Assembly (NCBI RefSeq): GCF_027580225.2
Contig: NC_073354.2
Location: forward strand, 8,470,001 to 8,534,000
DNA from: Misgurnus anguillicaudatus
Taxonomy: Eukaryota > Chordata > Actinopteri > Cypriniformes > Cobitidae
Direction: 5' to 3'
Length of the DNA stretch: 64,000 nucleotides
Within the stretch, counting starts at the first letter, position 1, and every line of letters starts with the position of its first letter. Below the pieces are notes generated by a model. It worked only from the letters and a program-made list of their open reading frames with translations. It did not search any database and was not told where the DNA came from. Made by a program: the position numbers and the translations under genes. Positions 22,796-34,992 of the stretch are shown in pieces.

Positions 22796-24445
22796 GGATA
22801 TTTGGAGCTACAAAAATGTACGGTATATGGAAAATAGGGCTGTCCCCGACTAAGGATTAACATATTCGAATCAGAATTGTCGAATCTTTTCATAGTCGAC
22901 CGATAGTCGAGTCATCTATGTGTGTGTGTGCTTGGGTTGGGAGGGGGTCAGATCAGGTACAAATTGATAACTTTTATTTTCTTTCACAAGCAGCACACAG
23001 AAACAACTTTCTGATAAAGTGACCAAAACTGTCTTTCAAGTGATGAACGAAGACAAAATTGACGATGCATTTATATCTTTTTTTTTTTTAAGGTAAAATG
23101 TAAGGCAACATTTGTTTAATTATTCCTTATAACATTTTAAAGCCACGATCTACAGAACATCACACAAAAAAAACATTTTGATAATTAAACCTAAAAATAT
23201 AACAAAGGTGATTCTGCATTGGAAACCTCGGCTAATTCAGGGTTTTTATTTAATTTGGAGATTAAGCGCGTCAAAGCCGTCATGACCAAAAAAACGAAAA
23301 TGAGAAATGACAAATAATTTGTGATTTTTACTGCAAATTATAAAAACTAAGCTTTATATACAATTCATAAAAACACTGAAATTAATGATTTTATAGACAC
23401 TACGCGTTAATATTTGGCACAGAAATACCTGCTTGCTTTCACTTTGATCATCTCCATTCACTTTAGATACAGAAACAACTGATGATATTATTTATTTCAG
23501 GAATCTCTTTTCTATCATTTAAAAGTGAACACCAACCATAATATTAAATCACAAGAAAGACAGTCGTGTCAGGCATAAATATAGGTTCGGTGCAGATATT
23601 TTCCGTTTTATCACCGAAATTTAAAGAAACGGCTTACCTGTTTTGTAGTTTAACTTTTGACAAGATAACCACTATGTTTTAAATACATTTTAAAAACGTA
23701 TACCCGTCGAAAACACGCAATAGTGCAAAATCTATACAACAAAAAGCAATCCAAAATGTACAGATTTAAATTAGATCAGAATTTACGTTTATAATAAATA
23801 CATTTTTTTAATAAAATAAGGTCAGAAGTAACAAAGTGCAGAACAAATATGTGCAATATGCCTCAAGTGCACGAAAACAAAACACAAGCCAAATAGATAC
23901 ATCAGATACCCAGACTGATTTATAAATAAAATAAAATAAAGAAATTATTAAAAGAACGAAAGTATAGCCAGAATTGGCAGCTTTTTCTTTTAAATGTAGA
24001 AACAAAGAGGCAATGGTTTATTAACATAAGAACCTCTTATGGACGTGTAGCCCGGTCACAGGGGTTGCTGGATTTATTAACGCATTTTAAAAATATTTAT
24101 TGAAAGCTGATACTTCACATATTATTTGCAGAATTATAATAATATGCTGTATATTAATATATTGGGAGAAAGCTGTTACATGTGAAATCAGAGTTGTGTA
24201 CAGTGCACCCATATACGGCCAAAATTAAAGGATCCTCATTTCATAACACATCTGCGACGATTCGACTGTGAGATTGGTAGTCGAATCAGGCTTCTCCTAT
24301 CGATGCATCGAATCTTCGACTATTCAGGGTCACCCCTAATGGAAAATAATGTTTTTTTTAACCGTTAACTACACAAACAAACACATTGTATTATACCAAA
24401 TACACAAAATAATACTGTTTTTTAGCAAGGTAATAGGTGCCCGTT
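22796..24445 (-). repeat. Fragment of the TTAAAGTGCACCTATT family, split by hAT
   Basis: 22796-22834 ('tatttggagctacaaaaatg') and 24347-24445 ('cacattgtattataccaaat', 'ggtaataggtgc') match the inverse of the left half of 18954-19437. The hAT at 22835-24338 separates the two pieces. Confidence 0.65.
22835..24338. mobile_element. hAT-type element with perfect 8-bp TSD, 1504 bp
   Basis: Begins TAGGGCTGTCCCCGACTAAG and ends 'cagggtcacccctaa' minus the last base. Atggaaaa flanks it at 22827-22834 and 24339-24346. Subterminal 'cgaatc/gattcg' motifs are repeated near both ends ('atagtcgaccgatagtcgag'; 'gtagtcgaatc', 'catcgaatcttcgac'), as expected of transposase binding sites. A (TG)n lies near 22919. 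No intact transposase. Confidence 0.88.
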
Positions 24446-24918
24446 AATAGTTATATAACTGTAGTTTTGTTGGCTCATATGAGGTTCTATTTAATAGAAA
24501 AAAACTTGAAGCATTCTTGAAAAAGTACTTGTGGTAAAAAGTTTTACAAAGGGAAATGCTGTTAAGAGATGTGTTAGTCATAACAGATGTTCTCCTTAGT
24601 TGACTGTTTGTATGTCTTCATATTTGAAGGCTTGATAGGGAAGCACATAGTAAAGCATAAGGTGAATCAGCCAATAAGTTTCCAGAACACATGGAAAAAG
24701 CTTCAATACCGCTGAGAGGATGAGCACTGTGTTCCGAGCTGTAATCCAAAGAAGCAGCACAAATATAAGATAGTTTGGATTTGCCTAATAATGTAGTCGC
24801 TGCATAATAACACTGCGTAAATGTGACCCTGTTTGTGAAATCCTGGCTAAAGTTTTATAATCTAATGATAAAATTAGGAGCATCAACTTTAGATTTTGAT
24901 CACATAAACGTATATATA
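24446..24918 (+). other. Intron 1 stretch, nothing recognised
   Basis: No bounded repeat or coding signal was seen. Confidence 0.45.
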
Positions 24919-25496
24919 CAGGGTTCCCACGGGTCCTTGAAATCCTTGAAAGTTTGTGAATCTGGGGGGGAAAAATTCAAGGCCCTGGGAAGTTTTTGAA
25001 AATATCCATACATAGATACAGGTCATTGAAAGTGCATGAATATATTTTATACAAGAAAAAAATCCATATTATTCCCTGTGTAGTGAACAATTCTAGACTT
25101 TTTAAGCACACATGCTAAACTGTTCGCTTTAAATGCTTATATCTTATGTATGCGAATGTTGATTCATACCAAAATGCTTTTTTGCATAGTTGTGTTTGAC
25201 AAATGAAAATGTCTTGGTCTATGTATGTAACTGTGGTTCCCTGAGAAGGGAACAAGGCACTGTGTCTCCCTTGCCATACTTCCCACGTCCCTGTAACCTG
25301 GCTCCCGCGTCACCCTGTCTTTGTCATTAAGCCTCACCACTGGTTGAATTTGATATACACATTCAGACGTACTTACCCTGGAGGTGTCCCCAAAGTGTCA
25401 CCGCAGTGATGCAGCGCAAGTTCCCTAGAAAGGGAACTGTAACAATGTATCTTTAAAGGTAACACCTGAAAAGTGTGGGAACCTTGTATATTATGT
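24919..25496. mobile_element. hAT-like MITE with CAGGGTTCCCAC ends, 578 bp
   Basis: Begins CAGGGTTCCCACGGGTCCTTG, whose first 12 bases are roughly matched by 'gtgtgggaaccttg' at the right. Flanks tatatata (24911-24918) and tatattat (25497-25504) are close to an 8-bp duplication in AT-rich DNA. The interior around 25226-25300 ('ctgtggttccctgagaaggg') matches wording common in carp repeats. Confidence 0.65.
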
Positions 25497-25512
25497 ATAT
25501 ATATGTATATAT

Positions 25513-27278
25513 TAGGGCTGTCAAAATTAACGCGTTAATAACGCGTTAACGCAATTTCATTTTAACGCCACTAATTTTATTAACGGAGATTAACGCAACG
25601 CACAATTTATGTTTGACCCTTGGTCCAGCCCATAGTTGAATGAACAGAGACGCAGACAAATGTGACTCTCTCTAAATGAGAGTTTTCATAGAAATAAGAA
25701 CATTAAGCAAATCGTCTACCTAATCCAATGCTCTAAATGCTCGTTGGACATCTGATGTGATCTTTATATATACGTCTGAGAGGTGTAACGTTACCGTCCT
25801 CCTAATGCTTAATCTAATACAAAAATGCGTCTCAATTCATTTTGGTTTCGCTTTTATGCATGACTTATAAAATAGACTGCAGGACTTGCTTGATGTTAAA
25901 ATAGTCATTAAGAGAGATAAAGTTCGGTACCTTATTAATGTTAAAGAGTTATTAAGAGCGACAAGACTCAAAAGCGATCCCCTCACGCTGACTGACTGAT
26001 ATCTGAAGCGCGTGCACACAGACACGCGAGTGCGCAACCCGGTGTTGTGTCGAACTCAGTTCCCCCTATGTTTCCCTTTAGTGTAGTGCTTTTATAGCGT
26101 TTTCATCACGTTACATTTAGAAAGATTAAAGATTTGAATTGGTTATACTAAAAAGGCATAATATCATGTATTTTATAATACAATTTATTAAATATTTCAT
26201 ACATTTGACAGTTTTCTATTAGGGTATTTCTTTTAAAATATAGCCTGTCTTTTTCTCTTTTTTTCCTTTACTGGTTGTTTTAAAAATGTAATGTTTGCAT
26301 ACATAATTAAATAAATATATATACATATAATATGATTCATACTGTAAAAATAATTGACTTACCATTAAGAACAATACAGATACATTACAGAAATGCACAC
26401 ATATACATCTCAGTAGCCATTAAAACTTTAAATATATAAATAATAAAACCTATAACGTGATAAAAACGCCATAAAAACACTACACTGAAGGGAAAAATAG
26501 GGGGAACATAGGGGGAACAGACTTTGACACAACACCGGATATAGACATCTACACAAAATTACAGTTTTACAAATATCTGTTTTGATAAGAATTCACGCAG
26601 GTAGGCTCTATAATCTGTTATGTTTTAAGTAAATGTTTGGTTAACTGTTGGGTAAAAATATCTGATGTGTAACATTATATTAGATCACTTAGATTTTAAG
26701 CAGTCTGTCACAATGTCAATCAAACAAAAGGAAAAAAAGTTGAACATACATTGATGATGTTTTTGCTTTGTGTGTGCTAAATCTATTAGTTTTACCAGTG
26801 ATTTTAAGGTATTGATGCGGTAATATAATGTATGGATGTGGAAATTTTTGTGGTAATTTGACTCTTTCAACTTCAAACACGTGTAGTTCTGTCATATTTT
26901 GTTATATTTCAACAAATCATGCATTGTTCTATGTTTTAATAGAGAATGTCAAAATATGAACAACAATTCCGACTCAACTTGCCAGCACAGGTCACAAATG
27001 ATGCAGCAGCAAACAAAAATGGAGAAAGAAAAATCTTCTGAAAGGAAAATTCATATACAAAACAATGGCTGGTGATTCTGTTAAAATGTAAACAGGCTGT
27101 TGTTAACATACATTTGTATATACATCTATATATGTATATATGATTAAAAACCTGAAAAGTGTTAAATTAGGGTAAATTTAGAATGGATAAAAATGTGCGA
27201 TTAATTTGCGATTAATCGCAGTTAACTCATGAAATCATGCGATTAATCTAGATTAATTTTTTTAATCTATTGACAGCC

Positions 27279-27281
<3 letters not shown>
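25513..27281 (+). mobile_element. hAT-type element TAGGGCTGTCAAA, copy 1, 1769 bp
   Basis: Begins TAGGGCTGTCAAAATTAACG and ends 'ctattgacagcccta'. Flanks gtatatat and atatatat (7 of 8 bases). Subterminal repeats 'aacgcgttaataacgcgtt' and 'gcgattaatcgc' are visible. An opposite-orientation copy with a perfect TSD is at 55398-56555. Copy 1 is longer partly because it holds the 500-bp element at 26039-26538. Confidence 0.85.
26039..26538. mobile_element. MITE with CCGGTGTTGTGTC ends, 500 bp, nested
   Basis: Inverted repeats of about 75 bp with mismatches: 'ccggtgttgtgtcgaact...ttccccctatg' at the left and 'catagggggaac...gacacaacaccgg' at the right. The other hAT copy at 55398-56555 has no counterpart at the same place (near 56020-56030), so it acts as an empty site. 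Confidence 0.75.
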
Positions 27282-27318
<37 letters not shown>

Positions 27319-28714
27319 AATTTTAAATATATTTAATAAAAATATACAAAAATGGACAAAAAAATATATGTGCTGAAATATATTTACAAACATATATTTT
27401 TCAACGTTATATTCATTAGCCATTTTTTGTATATTTTGAAATATGTCTTATAAATAATTATATTTTAAACCATTTATATTCATGTTGCATTGGAAGAAAC
27501 ACTTTGTATGTTGCAAGCCTGTAAACATAACAGGTTTGAAAGGGTTACATATATTTTTAACTGCAGAAATATACTCATATGTTATATGTTGCCGAATGGT
27601 TTGTAAAATTATAAATTGTTGCCCTGAAATACATTTTGAAAAATATTCTCATATATGAAGGTTAGAGCTAAATATTAAAAATATATTTAATTAAACTTTA
27701 CTTTCTACAAAATGTATTTTGCATATATTTTAAATATATTTTTGGCCAAATAAATTTTTTGGGGGGATATGGGAATGACCTCAGTATTATCTAAAATTGT
27801 AATAGTATTTAGTAGTAGCAGTGCTATTAACTAACTATTAAGTCCATATCTTGTACCCCAACAGTACATTGGGCTTTCACCCATCTTAAGTGTTATGTAT
27901 GAGCGTATAAGAAATCTAGTTGAGATTCTATATAGAAAATCCTTCTTTCTTTAGCTGTCAGTCATGGCTAAAGGTGTGCTGATATAAGTGAGATTGTAAT
28001 GCGAACAGATATCGGACAGAAGCGTGTGATTCACTTTTCAGATACGCAGTTCAAACTCCAGGGACTGTAGAGGAGGAAATGTAGTCCAGGTCAGATCTCT
28101 CCTAATGGATTCACCAGATGGACATGTGTTGTTTTCTTGGGGTTTAAAAAGAACAAACTGTCCGATCTGTACGCTGTTCTCCTGTCCGCACAAGGCCCTA
28201 TTATATGTGTACACGTACAGTATGTGTGGGGTTATGTGGTGTGTGCTGAAAGATACACAATACAGGACACATATACAATACAAACACAAAATACACAAGA
28301 CACAGCTATACTGGCCCAAAGGTCTGCTGGTGTTATGATTGTAAAACCCATGTGTAGGTGGATTTATTTCTTGTAAAACACGCATGCATCCTCACACATA
28401 TACACAAGTGTACACATAACTGTACACATCTGTAAACAAACACTAATCCTATATACACACCAGTACACATATAAACACCTGTACCCATATACAACTGTAT
28501 ATTCTCATTTATTTGTTAACCAATCTCCTTTACTATTTTTCTACAAGCCATCTGTGGTAAATATTTAAATAGTAGATTTTTTAATCTGAGATTTGAAGAC
28601 ATCATACTGACGTTTTTTAGCATTTGATTGTTTATTATCATTGAGCCACTATAGTGTAAGTCAAGGTTGCGTTTGCCCACAAACACTTTTTTGAAAAAAA
28701 ATGCTGCATGCATA
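27282..28714 (+). other. (AT)n microsatellite and AT-rich stretch
   Basis: (AT)n at 27282-27312. To about 27770 the sequence is dense in 'aaatatattt'-like words, probably old repeat. 27780-28714 shows nothing recognised; 28200-28500 is rich in 'acacatata'. Confidence 0.5.
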
Positions 28715-31700
28715 CACACCAAACGCGAAGCATCATATTCCTCACTCTAGATTTGCGTCACTTACATCACCCGCAAGAGTTTGCGTCTATTTGCATCTTT
28801 GCATTGACTTTTATGCAATCTCTCGCAAATCGTTAAATTCACGTTTGGTGTGATGCTCCATTACGTTTGGTACACACCAAACCTGAAGCATCGCGTTTCT
28901 TGCTCTAGATTATTCACAGGATTTAACTTTGTGTCATGCAATTTTTTCGCTTGAGTTGAATATTTTCAACTTGTGCGAAGACATGTTTGAGGCTAATAGC
29001 GTGTGTTTTTGCGGCAGTCGCGCCATCTCAATTGCGTCACTCACATTGCCTGCACAAGTTTGCGTCTATTTGTGTCTTTGCACTGACTTTGTATGTGATC
29101 TACTTGCGCAAATCTTTAAATTCACGTTTTGTGTGATGCCCCATTACGTTTGGTACACAGCAAATGTGAAGCATCGCGTTTCTCACTCTAGATTATTCAC
29201 AGGATTTAACTTTGTGTCATGCAATTTTTTTGCTTGAGTTGAATATTTTCAACTTGTGCGAAGACGCGTTTGTGGCAAATAGCGTGTGTTTTTGCAGCAG
29301 TCGTGCCATCTCAATTGCGTCACTCACATCGCCTGCACAAGTTTGCGTCTATTTATGTCTTTGCACTGACTTTTTATGTAATCTACATGCGCAAATCGTT
29401 AAATTCATGTTTGGTTTGATGCCCCATTACGTTTGGTAAACATCAAATGTGAAGCATTGCGTTTTTTGCTCTAGATTATTCACAGGATTTAACTTCGTGT
29501 TATGCGATTTTTTCGCTTGAGTTGAATATTTTCATCTTGTGCGAAGATGCATTTGAGGCAAATAGCGTGTGTTTTTGCGGCAGTCGTGCCATCTCAATTG
29601 CGTCACTCACATCGCCTGCACAAGTTTGCGCCTATTTGCATCTTTGCATTGACTTTGTTTGTAATCTCTCGCAAATCGTTAAATTCACGTTTGGTGTGAT
29701 GCCCCATTACGTTTGGTACACAGCAAATGTGAAGCATCACGTTTCTCGCTCTAGATTATTCACAGGATTTAACTTCGTGTCATGCAATTTTTTCGCTTGA
29801 GTTGAATATTTTCAACTTGTGCGAAGACGCGTTTGGGGCAAATAGCGTGTGTTTTTGCGGCAGTCGTGCCATCTCAATTGCGTCACTCACATCGCCTGCA
29901 CAAGTTTGCGTCTATTTGCATCTTTGCATTGACTTTGTTTGTAATCTCTCGCAAATCGTTAAATTCACGTTTGGTGTGATGCCCCATTACGTTTGGTACA
30001 CACCAAACCTGAAGCATCGCGTTTCTTGCTCTAGATTAATCACAGGATTTAACTTCGTGTCATGCAATTTTTTCGCTTGAGTTGAATATTTTCAACTTGT
30101 GCGAAGACATGTTGAGGCTAATAGAGTGTGTTTTTGCGGCAGTCGCGCCATCTCAATGCGTCACTCACATTGCCTGCACAAGTTTGCGTCTATTTGTGTC
30201 TTTGCACTGACTTTGTATGTAATCTACTCGCGCAAATCTTTAAATTCATGTTTGGTGTGATGCCCCATTACGTTTGGTACACAGCAAATGTGAAGCATTG
30301 CGTTTCTCGCTCTAGATTATTCACAGGATTTAACTTTGTGTCATGCGAATTTTTTGCTTGAGTTTAATATTTTCAACTTGTGCGAAGATGCGTTTGAAGC
30401 AAATAGCATGTGTTTTTAGAGGCAGTCATGCCATCTCATTCGCGTCACTCACATCGCCTACAAGTTTGCGTCTATTTGCGTTGCACTGACTTTGCACATT
30501 TACGTTTGGTACACACCAGATGTGAAGCATCGCGTTTCTTGCTCTAGAGTATTCACAGGATTTAACTTCGCGTCATGGGAATTTTTTCGCTTGAGTTAAA
30601 TATTTTCACCTTGCGCGAAGATGCATTTGAGGCAAAAAGCGTGTGTTTTTTGTGGCAGTTGCGCCGCCTGATTCGCTCGCATCGCCCACGTGGGCTTAAC
30701 TTCGTGTCATGCAATTTTTTCGCTTGAGTTGAATATTTTCAACTTGTGCGAAGACGCGTTTGGGGCAAATAGCGTGTGTTTTTGCGGCAGTCGTGCCATC
30801 TCAATTGCGTCACTCACATCGCCTGCACAAGTTTGCGTCTATTTGCATCTTTGCATTGACTTTGTTTGTAATCTCTCGCAAATCGTTAAATTCACGTTTG
30901 GTGTGATGCCCCATTACGTTTGGTACACACCAAACCTGAAGCATCGCGTTTCTTGCTCTAGATTAATCACAGGATTTAACTTCGTGTCATGCAATTTTTT
31001 CGCTTGAGTTGAATATTTTCAACTTGTGCGAAGACATGTTTGAGGCTAATAAAGTGTGTTTTTGCGGCAGTCGCGCCATCTCAATAGTGTCACTCACATC
31101 GCCTGCACAAGTTTGCGTCTATTTGCGTCTTTGCACTGACTTTGTATGTAATCTACTCGCGCAAATCATTAAATTCATGTTTGGTGTGATGCACCATTAC
31201 GTTTGGTACACAGCAAATGTGTAGCATCGCATTTCTCGCTCTAGATTATTCACAGGATTTAACTTTGTGTCATGCGAATTTTTGCTTGAGTTGAATATTT
31301 TCAACTTGTGCGAAGACGCGTTTGAAGCAAATAGCATGTGTTTTTAGAGGCAGTCACGCCATTTCATTCGCGTCACTCACATCGCCTGTACAAGTTTGCG
31401 TCTATTTGCGTCTTTGCACTGAAAAAGCGTGTGTTTTTTGCGGCAGTTGCGCCGCCTGATTCGCTCGCATCGCCCACGTGGGTTTGCATCAATTCATGTC
31501 TTTGCAATGATTTTGTATGCAATCTACTCGAGCAAATTGTTGAATTTGTATGCCCCTTTAGGCTACTGTATCTTTAAAGAATAATGAGGCGTGCACACCA
31601 AGCACGAAGCATTCCGTTTCTCGCTCTAGATTACTCGCGGAATTTAATTTTGTGTCATGGTTATTAAATATATTAATTTAAGGTGAATAGTGGTCCGCGG

Positions 31701-31780
31701 CAAGTTTGCATCGTTTCGCGTCTATGCATTGACTTTATATGTAATCTACTCAGGCCAATCGTTGATTTCGCATTCTCAGT
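28715..31780 (+). repeat. Tandem array of a ~281-bp MITE-derived unit, about 11 units
   Basis: Units start CACACCAAAC at 28715, 28873, 29156, 29439, 29719, 29999, 30280, 30512, 30926, 31209 and (diverged) about 31593. Spacing is mostly 280-283 bp; the first unit and the seventh (232 bp) are deleted internally. Each unit ends CGTTTGGTGTG, the inverse of its start. A 20-bp linker (ATGCTCCATTACGTTTGGTA or close variants) follows before the next unit. Interior landmarks: 'ctctagattattcacagg', 'cttgagttgaatattttc', 'ttttgcggcagtcg.gcc', 'aagtttgcgtctattt'. The segment from about 29.78 to 30.70 kb is repeated about 927 bp downstream. Unit length is not a multiple of three, so the roughly 90-codon frames seen in each unit are not a repeat protein. 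Confidence 0.9.
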
Positions 31781-33650
31781 TATGATATGGTATGATATGA
31801 TAACGTCTCCTGATAGAAAACAAGTTTGCACCACACTGCCCAGTGTGCTGTATACGGGCATTTTAATGTTACTGAGCTCATGATGTTCTGATGTGATACC
31901 TGATGTTTTTGCAGTGTACAGTAGTTGTAATAAATAGTTTGTTTGGATTGGGAGGAGTTAGTGTCTATTTGTTAATGACATCTATTGTCTACAAAATAGA
32001 CAATAGAATTTATATAATTAGTAATGATGTCCATACAGCATCACTTACTCACATAACACTTTAATCACGCAATGCTTCAAATTTAATCTCAGATTGCTTT
32101 CACAAAGTGTTTTTCAAAATGATTTACTGTATCATTTCATTATTATTATTTTTTTTATGTTATTTTACTGAAGCTGTAAAATGTTATTTGTATAAACTAA
32201 TGCTGTCGGTTGATTAAATGATTTAATAATGAGTTATCTCATAATTTGTCATAATTAACACATTTTTACATTCTGTACTTTTTAAGGTCAGAAACTGAAA
32301 AACAAGTAAATGTGTGATTATTAATTAAAGTACTTTGTATGTAAGATGCTAGGCAAACCTTGTAATCACTGTTGACTTTGCATACATAATGGAATATTAG
32401 ACACCTCACAAGTTGTTTTGGAAAAAACGGCATGCAACAAAATTAAGCAAGAAATTGGCTAGAAGTGGGTTACTAATAGCTGGAGTACATCATATTTATA
32501 GTTTTTATGGACTAGACATTTTTAGTTTCTGTGAATGACATTGTTTTAGTTGCTGCCTTAATGTGATTACATTTCAACACAATAAGAATATAAATTATTT
32601 TTGTTAATTCAGTTAAATGTCATGGTTAAGTTTGATTGAAAAAAAGACCTGTAAAGAGGATTTTATTCATTGTTCTTCTGTATATGCGTGCGCACTGTTA
32701 GTGACATACGAAATATAACGTCTCATTTAGTAAACTCTTTAAAAAAACATCTTACAGTACATTTAATAAATCGATATTCTCTGTAAATTTTTATTTTCAC
32801 ATTTAGCATCAGATCAATGTTTAATAACTGCAACAAAACATTATTTAAGAGTACTTCTGTTTTGAATAATGTGAGAGTGAATAAACAATGACAGGAGTTT
32901 CACTTGACATGTTTGAGTTTACTGGTGGGATTTCAGAAAGCTGAACAGAGCTGCACCCATCGAGCATGTGCAGATAGATACCATCAGACAGATGTTCCAT
33001 ATGGACTGCATTACCAAACCATCAGTCGCAGTTTAACAGCTCTAATAGCTTTTTACTAAGATTCACCTCTGCATTTCCCAACGCAGTAAACACAAGGGAA
33101 CGACGCGCTGAGCTGCAGCGTAACCCCCGGCGGCGACACGGCACGTGTGGTGCAGCAAACAGTTTCGAAGTTGAAAAACTACAGAGCACAGCCAATAGCT
33201 GGGTTTCCATCACACTGATTTTATGTGCACCTTAAAGTATTGCATAAGAAACGAGTGATGGAAAGACCAAATTTCGAAAAAAAAGCCTTAATTTGCAAAA
33301 AGTTTTTAAGCTCGCTTGAGGTGGTTTTTGACTTATGTGAAAAAGAGTAAATGCTGTTTCCGCTGTCGTTGTCTTTACCATATTTGGGGCTCGACGTCTT
33401 CGTAATGTCCGTATGTGTTGCTAGTTCTTCTTCTGTGCACAGAATTCAGTTTGGCAATTACAAGCTGCACTGCTAGTAAATTTTAACTTGGCCAATCGTA
33501 ACTGAATGCAGTCCTGTCTATATTTTCTAAGCGTGCCATGTTTTATTAACTTTTGGTTACTAGGTTACCACCGGTTTTTGCTCGAACAACTTGATGGAAG
33601 CGCACCTAGTTCGTAGTGCTGTAGTACTCAAGACCGGTCTTGGTCATGGG
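31781..33650 (+). other. Intron 1 stretch, nothing clear
   Basis: Mostly low-copy. 'agctgggtttccatcacac' at about 33198 resembles the terminus of a common fish MITE, but no partner end was found. Confidence 0.45.
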
Positions 33651-34228
33651 AGTGTTTTCAAAATTTTCGAATGTGTGTTGTATCACCCCCCACCCCCAAT
33701 GGCTGCATAGGTGCTCTGGAACATTAAACTTTCGTTTACAAAGACGCGAAACCCACCGAGTGGTCAGGGGTGTTCACTGACACGCTCACACAAAAAATCG
33801 CTGCGAAAGATGCTTTCCAACAGGTGTTTTAGCATTCGTTGTAAACTTGTGGACCTATTTTTCCAAACGCCTCACACCCGTATATTCTTCCGTTGAGAGC
33901 TTGAATAATAGACACTCCAGGCCAGTTGGTGGCGATAATCCGCCTTTGCCAATTGCAAGAATACAAAGTTCCCGGCGCGGAGTAATACTGTACCTCACAG
34001 CACATCTAATACAAGTCAATGGAGTTGGCAAAACTGCGATAAAACCTGTTGGAATGCGTCTTTTGCAGTGATTTTTGTGTGAGCATATCAGTGAACACCC
34101 CTGACCACTCGGTGAGTTTCACGTCTTTGTAAACGAAAGTTTAATGCATTTTAGGATTGTTCCACTGCACCTATGCAGCCATTGTAGAGGTGGGGGTTGA
34201 TACAACAAACACCCAAAAATTCACAGTA
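33651..34228. mobile_element. Long-inverted-repeat element, GGACAAGTT family, ends lost
   Basis: Inverted arms: 33690-33830 ('gtatcacc...cacc', 'aaactttcgtttacaaagacg', 'gtggtcaggggtgttcactga') and 34075-34225 (inverse). The core 'aacttgtggacctatttttcc ... ccaattgcaagaatacaaa' also occurs at 63190-63330. The outer 100 or so bases with the TTAA termini of the full copy (62408-63692) are not present. Confidence 0.75.
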
Positions 34229-34795
34229 ATTTATTTATTGCGAAATCTTTAAAAGCACTACCAAAAGTAGTTCAAATGATGATGTGCCGCAGCCGAAGTA
34301 CAGAGAAATGAAGTTATTAATCAATGAGAACGTTAATCAAGCTTCTCTTCTTCAAGGGGCACATTTTCAAATTTCAAAAGTACATCGACTGAACGACGGT
34401 AATGTCGCAAATCTGTGATGTAACAAACAAGAGCCAATAAGCGTTTGACATCACTGCCGTAAAGCAATGTGTCGTAAAGCTTCTTGAGGCACAATAAACG
34501 AATTCAAATTCATAGGGTTGCTGATGAGGACTGAGATCAAGATAGCTGGATAAAGGGCTGGATTTGGATCTGTTCCTCGCAATAATATTATTTTTTAAGA
34601 TGTGGATTACAGCGAATAAAAAAAAATTGCATTTTTTGTTCATTTATGTTGTGTTTTGGTGTAATTATTATTGCATAGGAGAAGACTGAATAGGAGAAAA
34701 CGCCTCATGACAAATAAATGTTATTCATTTTAAGGTTTTTGTCTTGTTTAATATTGTGAAATTCTCTGAAAGTCATAAACATTTTGGGTTGGTTT
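34229..34795 (+). other. Intron 1 stretch, nothing recognised
   Basis: AT-rich; no bounded repeat or coding signal was seen. Confidence 0.45.
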
Positions 34796-34992
34796 CCCAG
34801 ATTAGACTAGTCCTAGACTAAAATGAATGTAAGAGCTGTCCAAACTGAAAACAACTTGTACTGACATTTCTTAAAATACATCAGTACCCTTTGTTTTGCC
34901 TCAAAATGCACACAAGTATTGTTTTTAGTAAGGCATGTTTGTTAACAGGCCTAGACCAGGCTTAAGATAACCCCTGTCCGGGAAACCACCCC
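34796..34992. mobile_element. Short MITE with GGTTGGTTTCCCAG ends, 197 bp
   Basis: 'ggttggtttcccagattaga' at the left and 'ctgtccgggaaaccacccc' at the right, with 'gtcctagacta' and 'ggcctagaccaggc' just inside. Same family as the split element at 843-1452. Confidence 0.65.

Noticed and set aside
28038..28385. 115-codon minus-strand frame
   Set aside because: Low-complexity Cys/Tyr-rich peptide from 'acacatata'-rich DNA; no domain or splice context.
28929..31577. Series of ~70-105 codon frames with a repeated peptide (CEDAFxANSVCFCGSRAISIAS...)
   Set aside because: They follow the ~281-bp tandem unit, whose length is not a multiple of three, so the frame is reset each unit. There is no domain, start context or splice signal. 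They are by-products of the satellite.
28715..31780. CRISPR-like array
   Set aside because: Repeats are about 281 bp without unique spacers, in a vertebrate intron.
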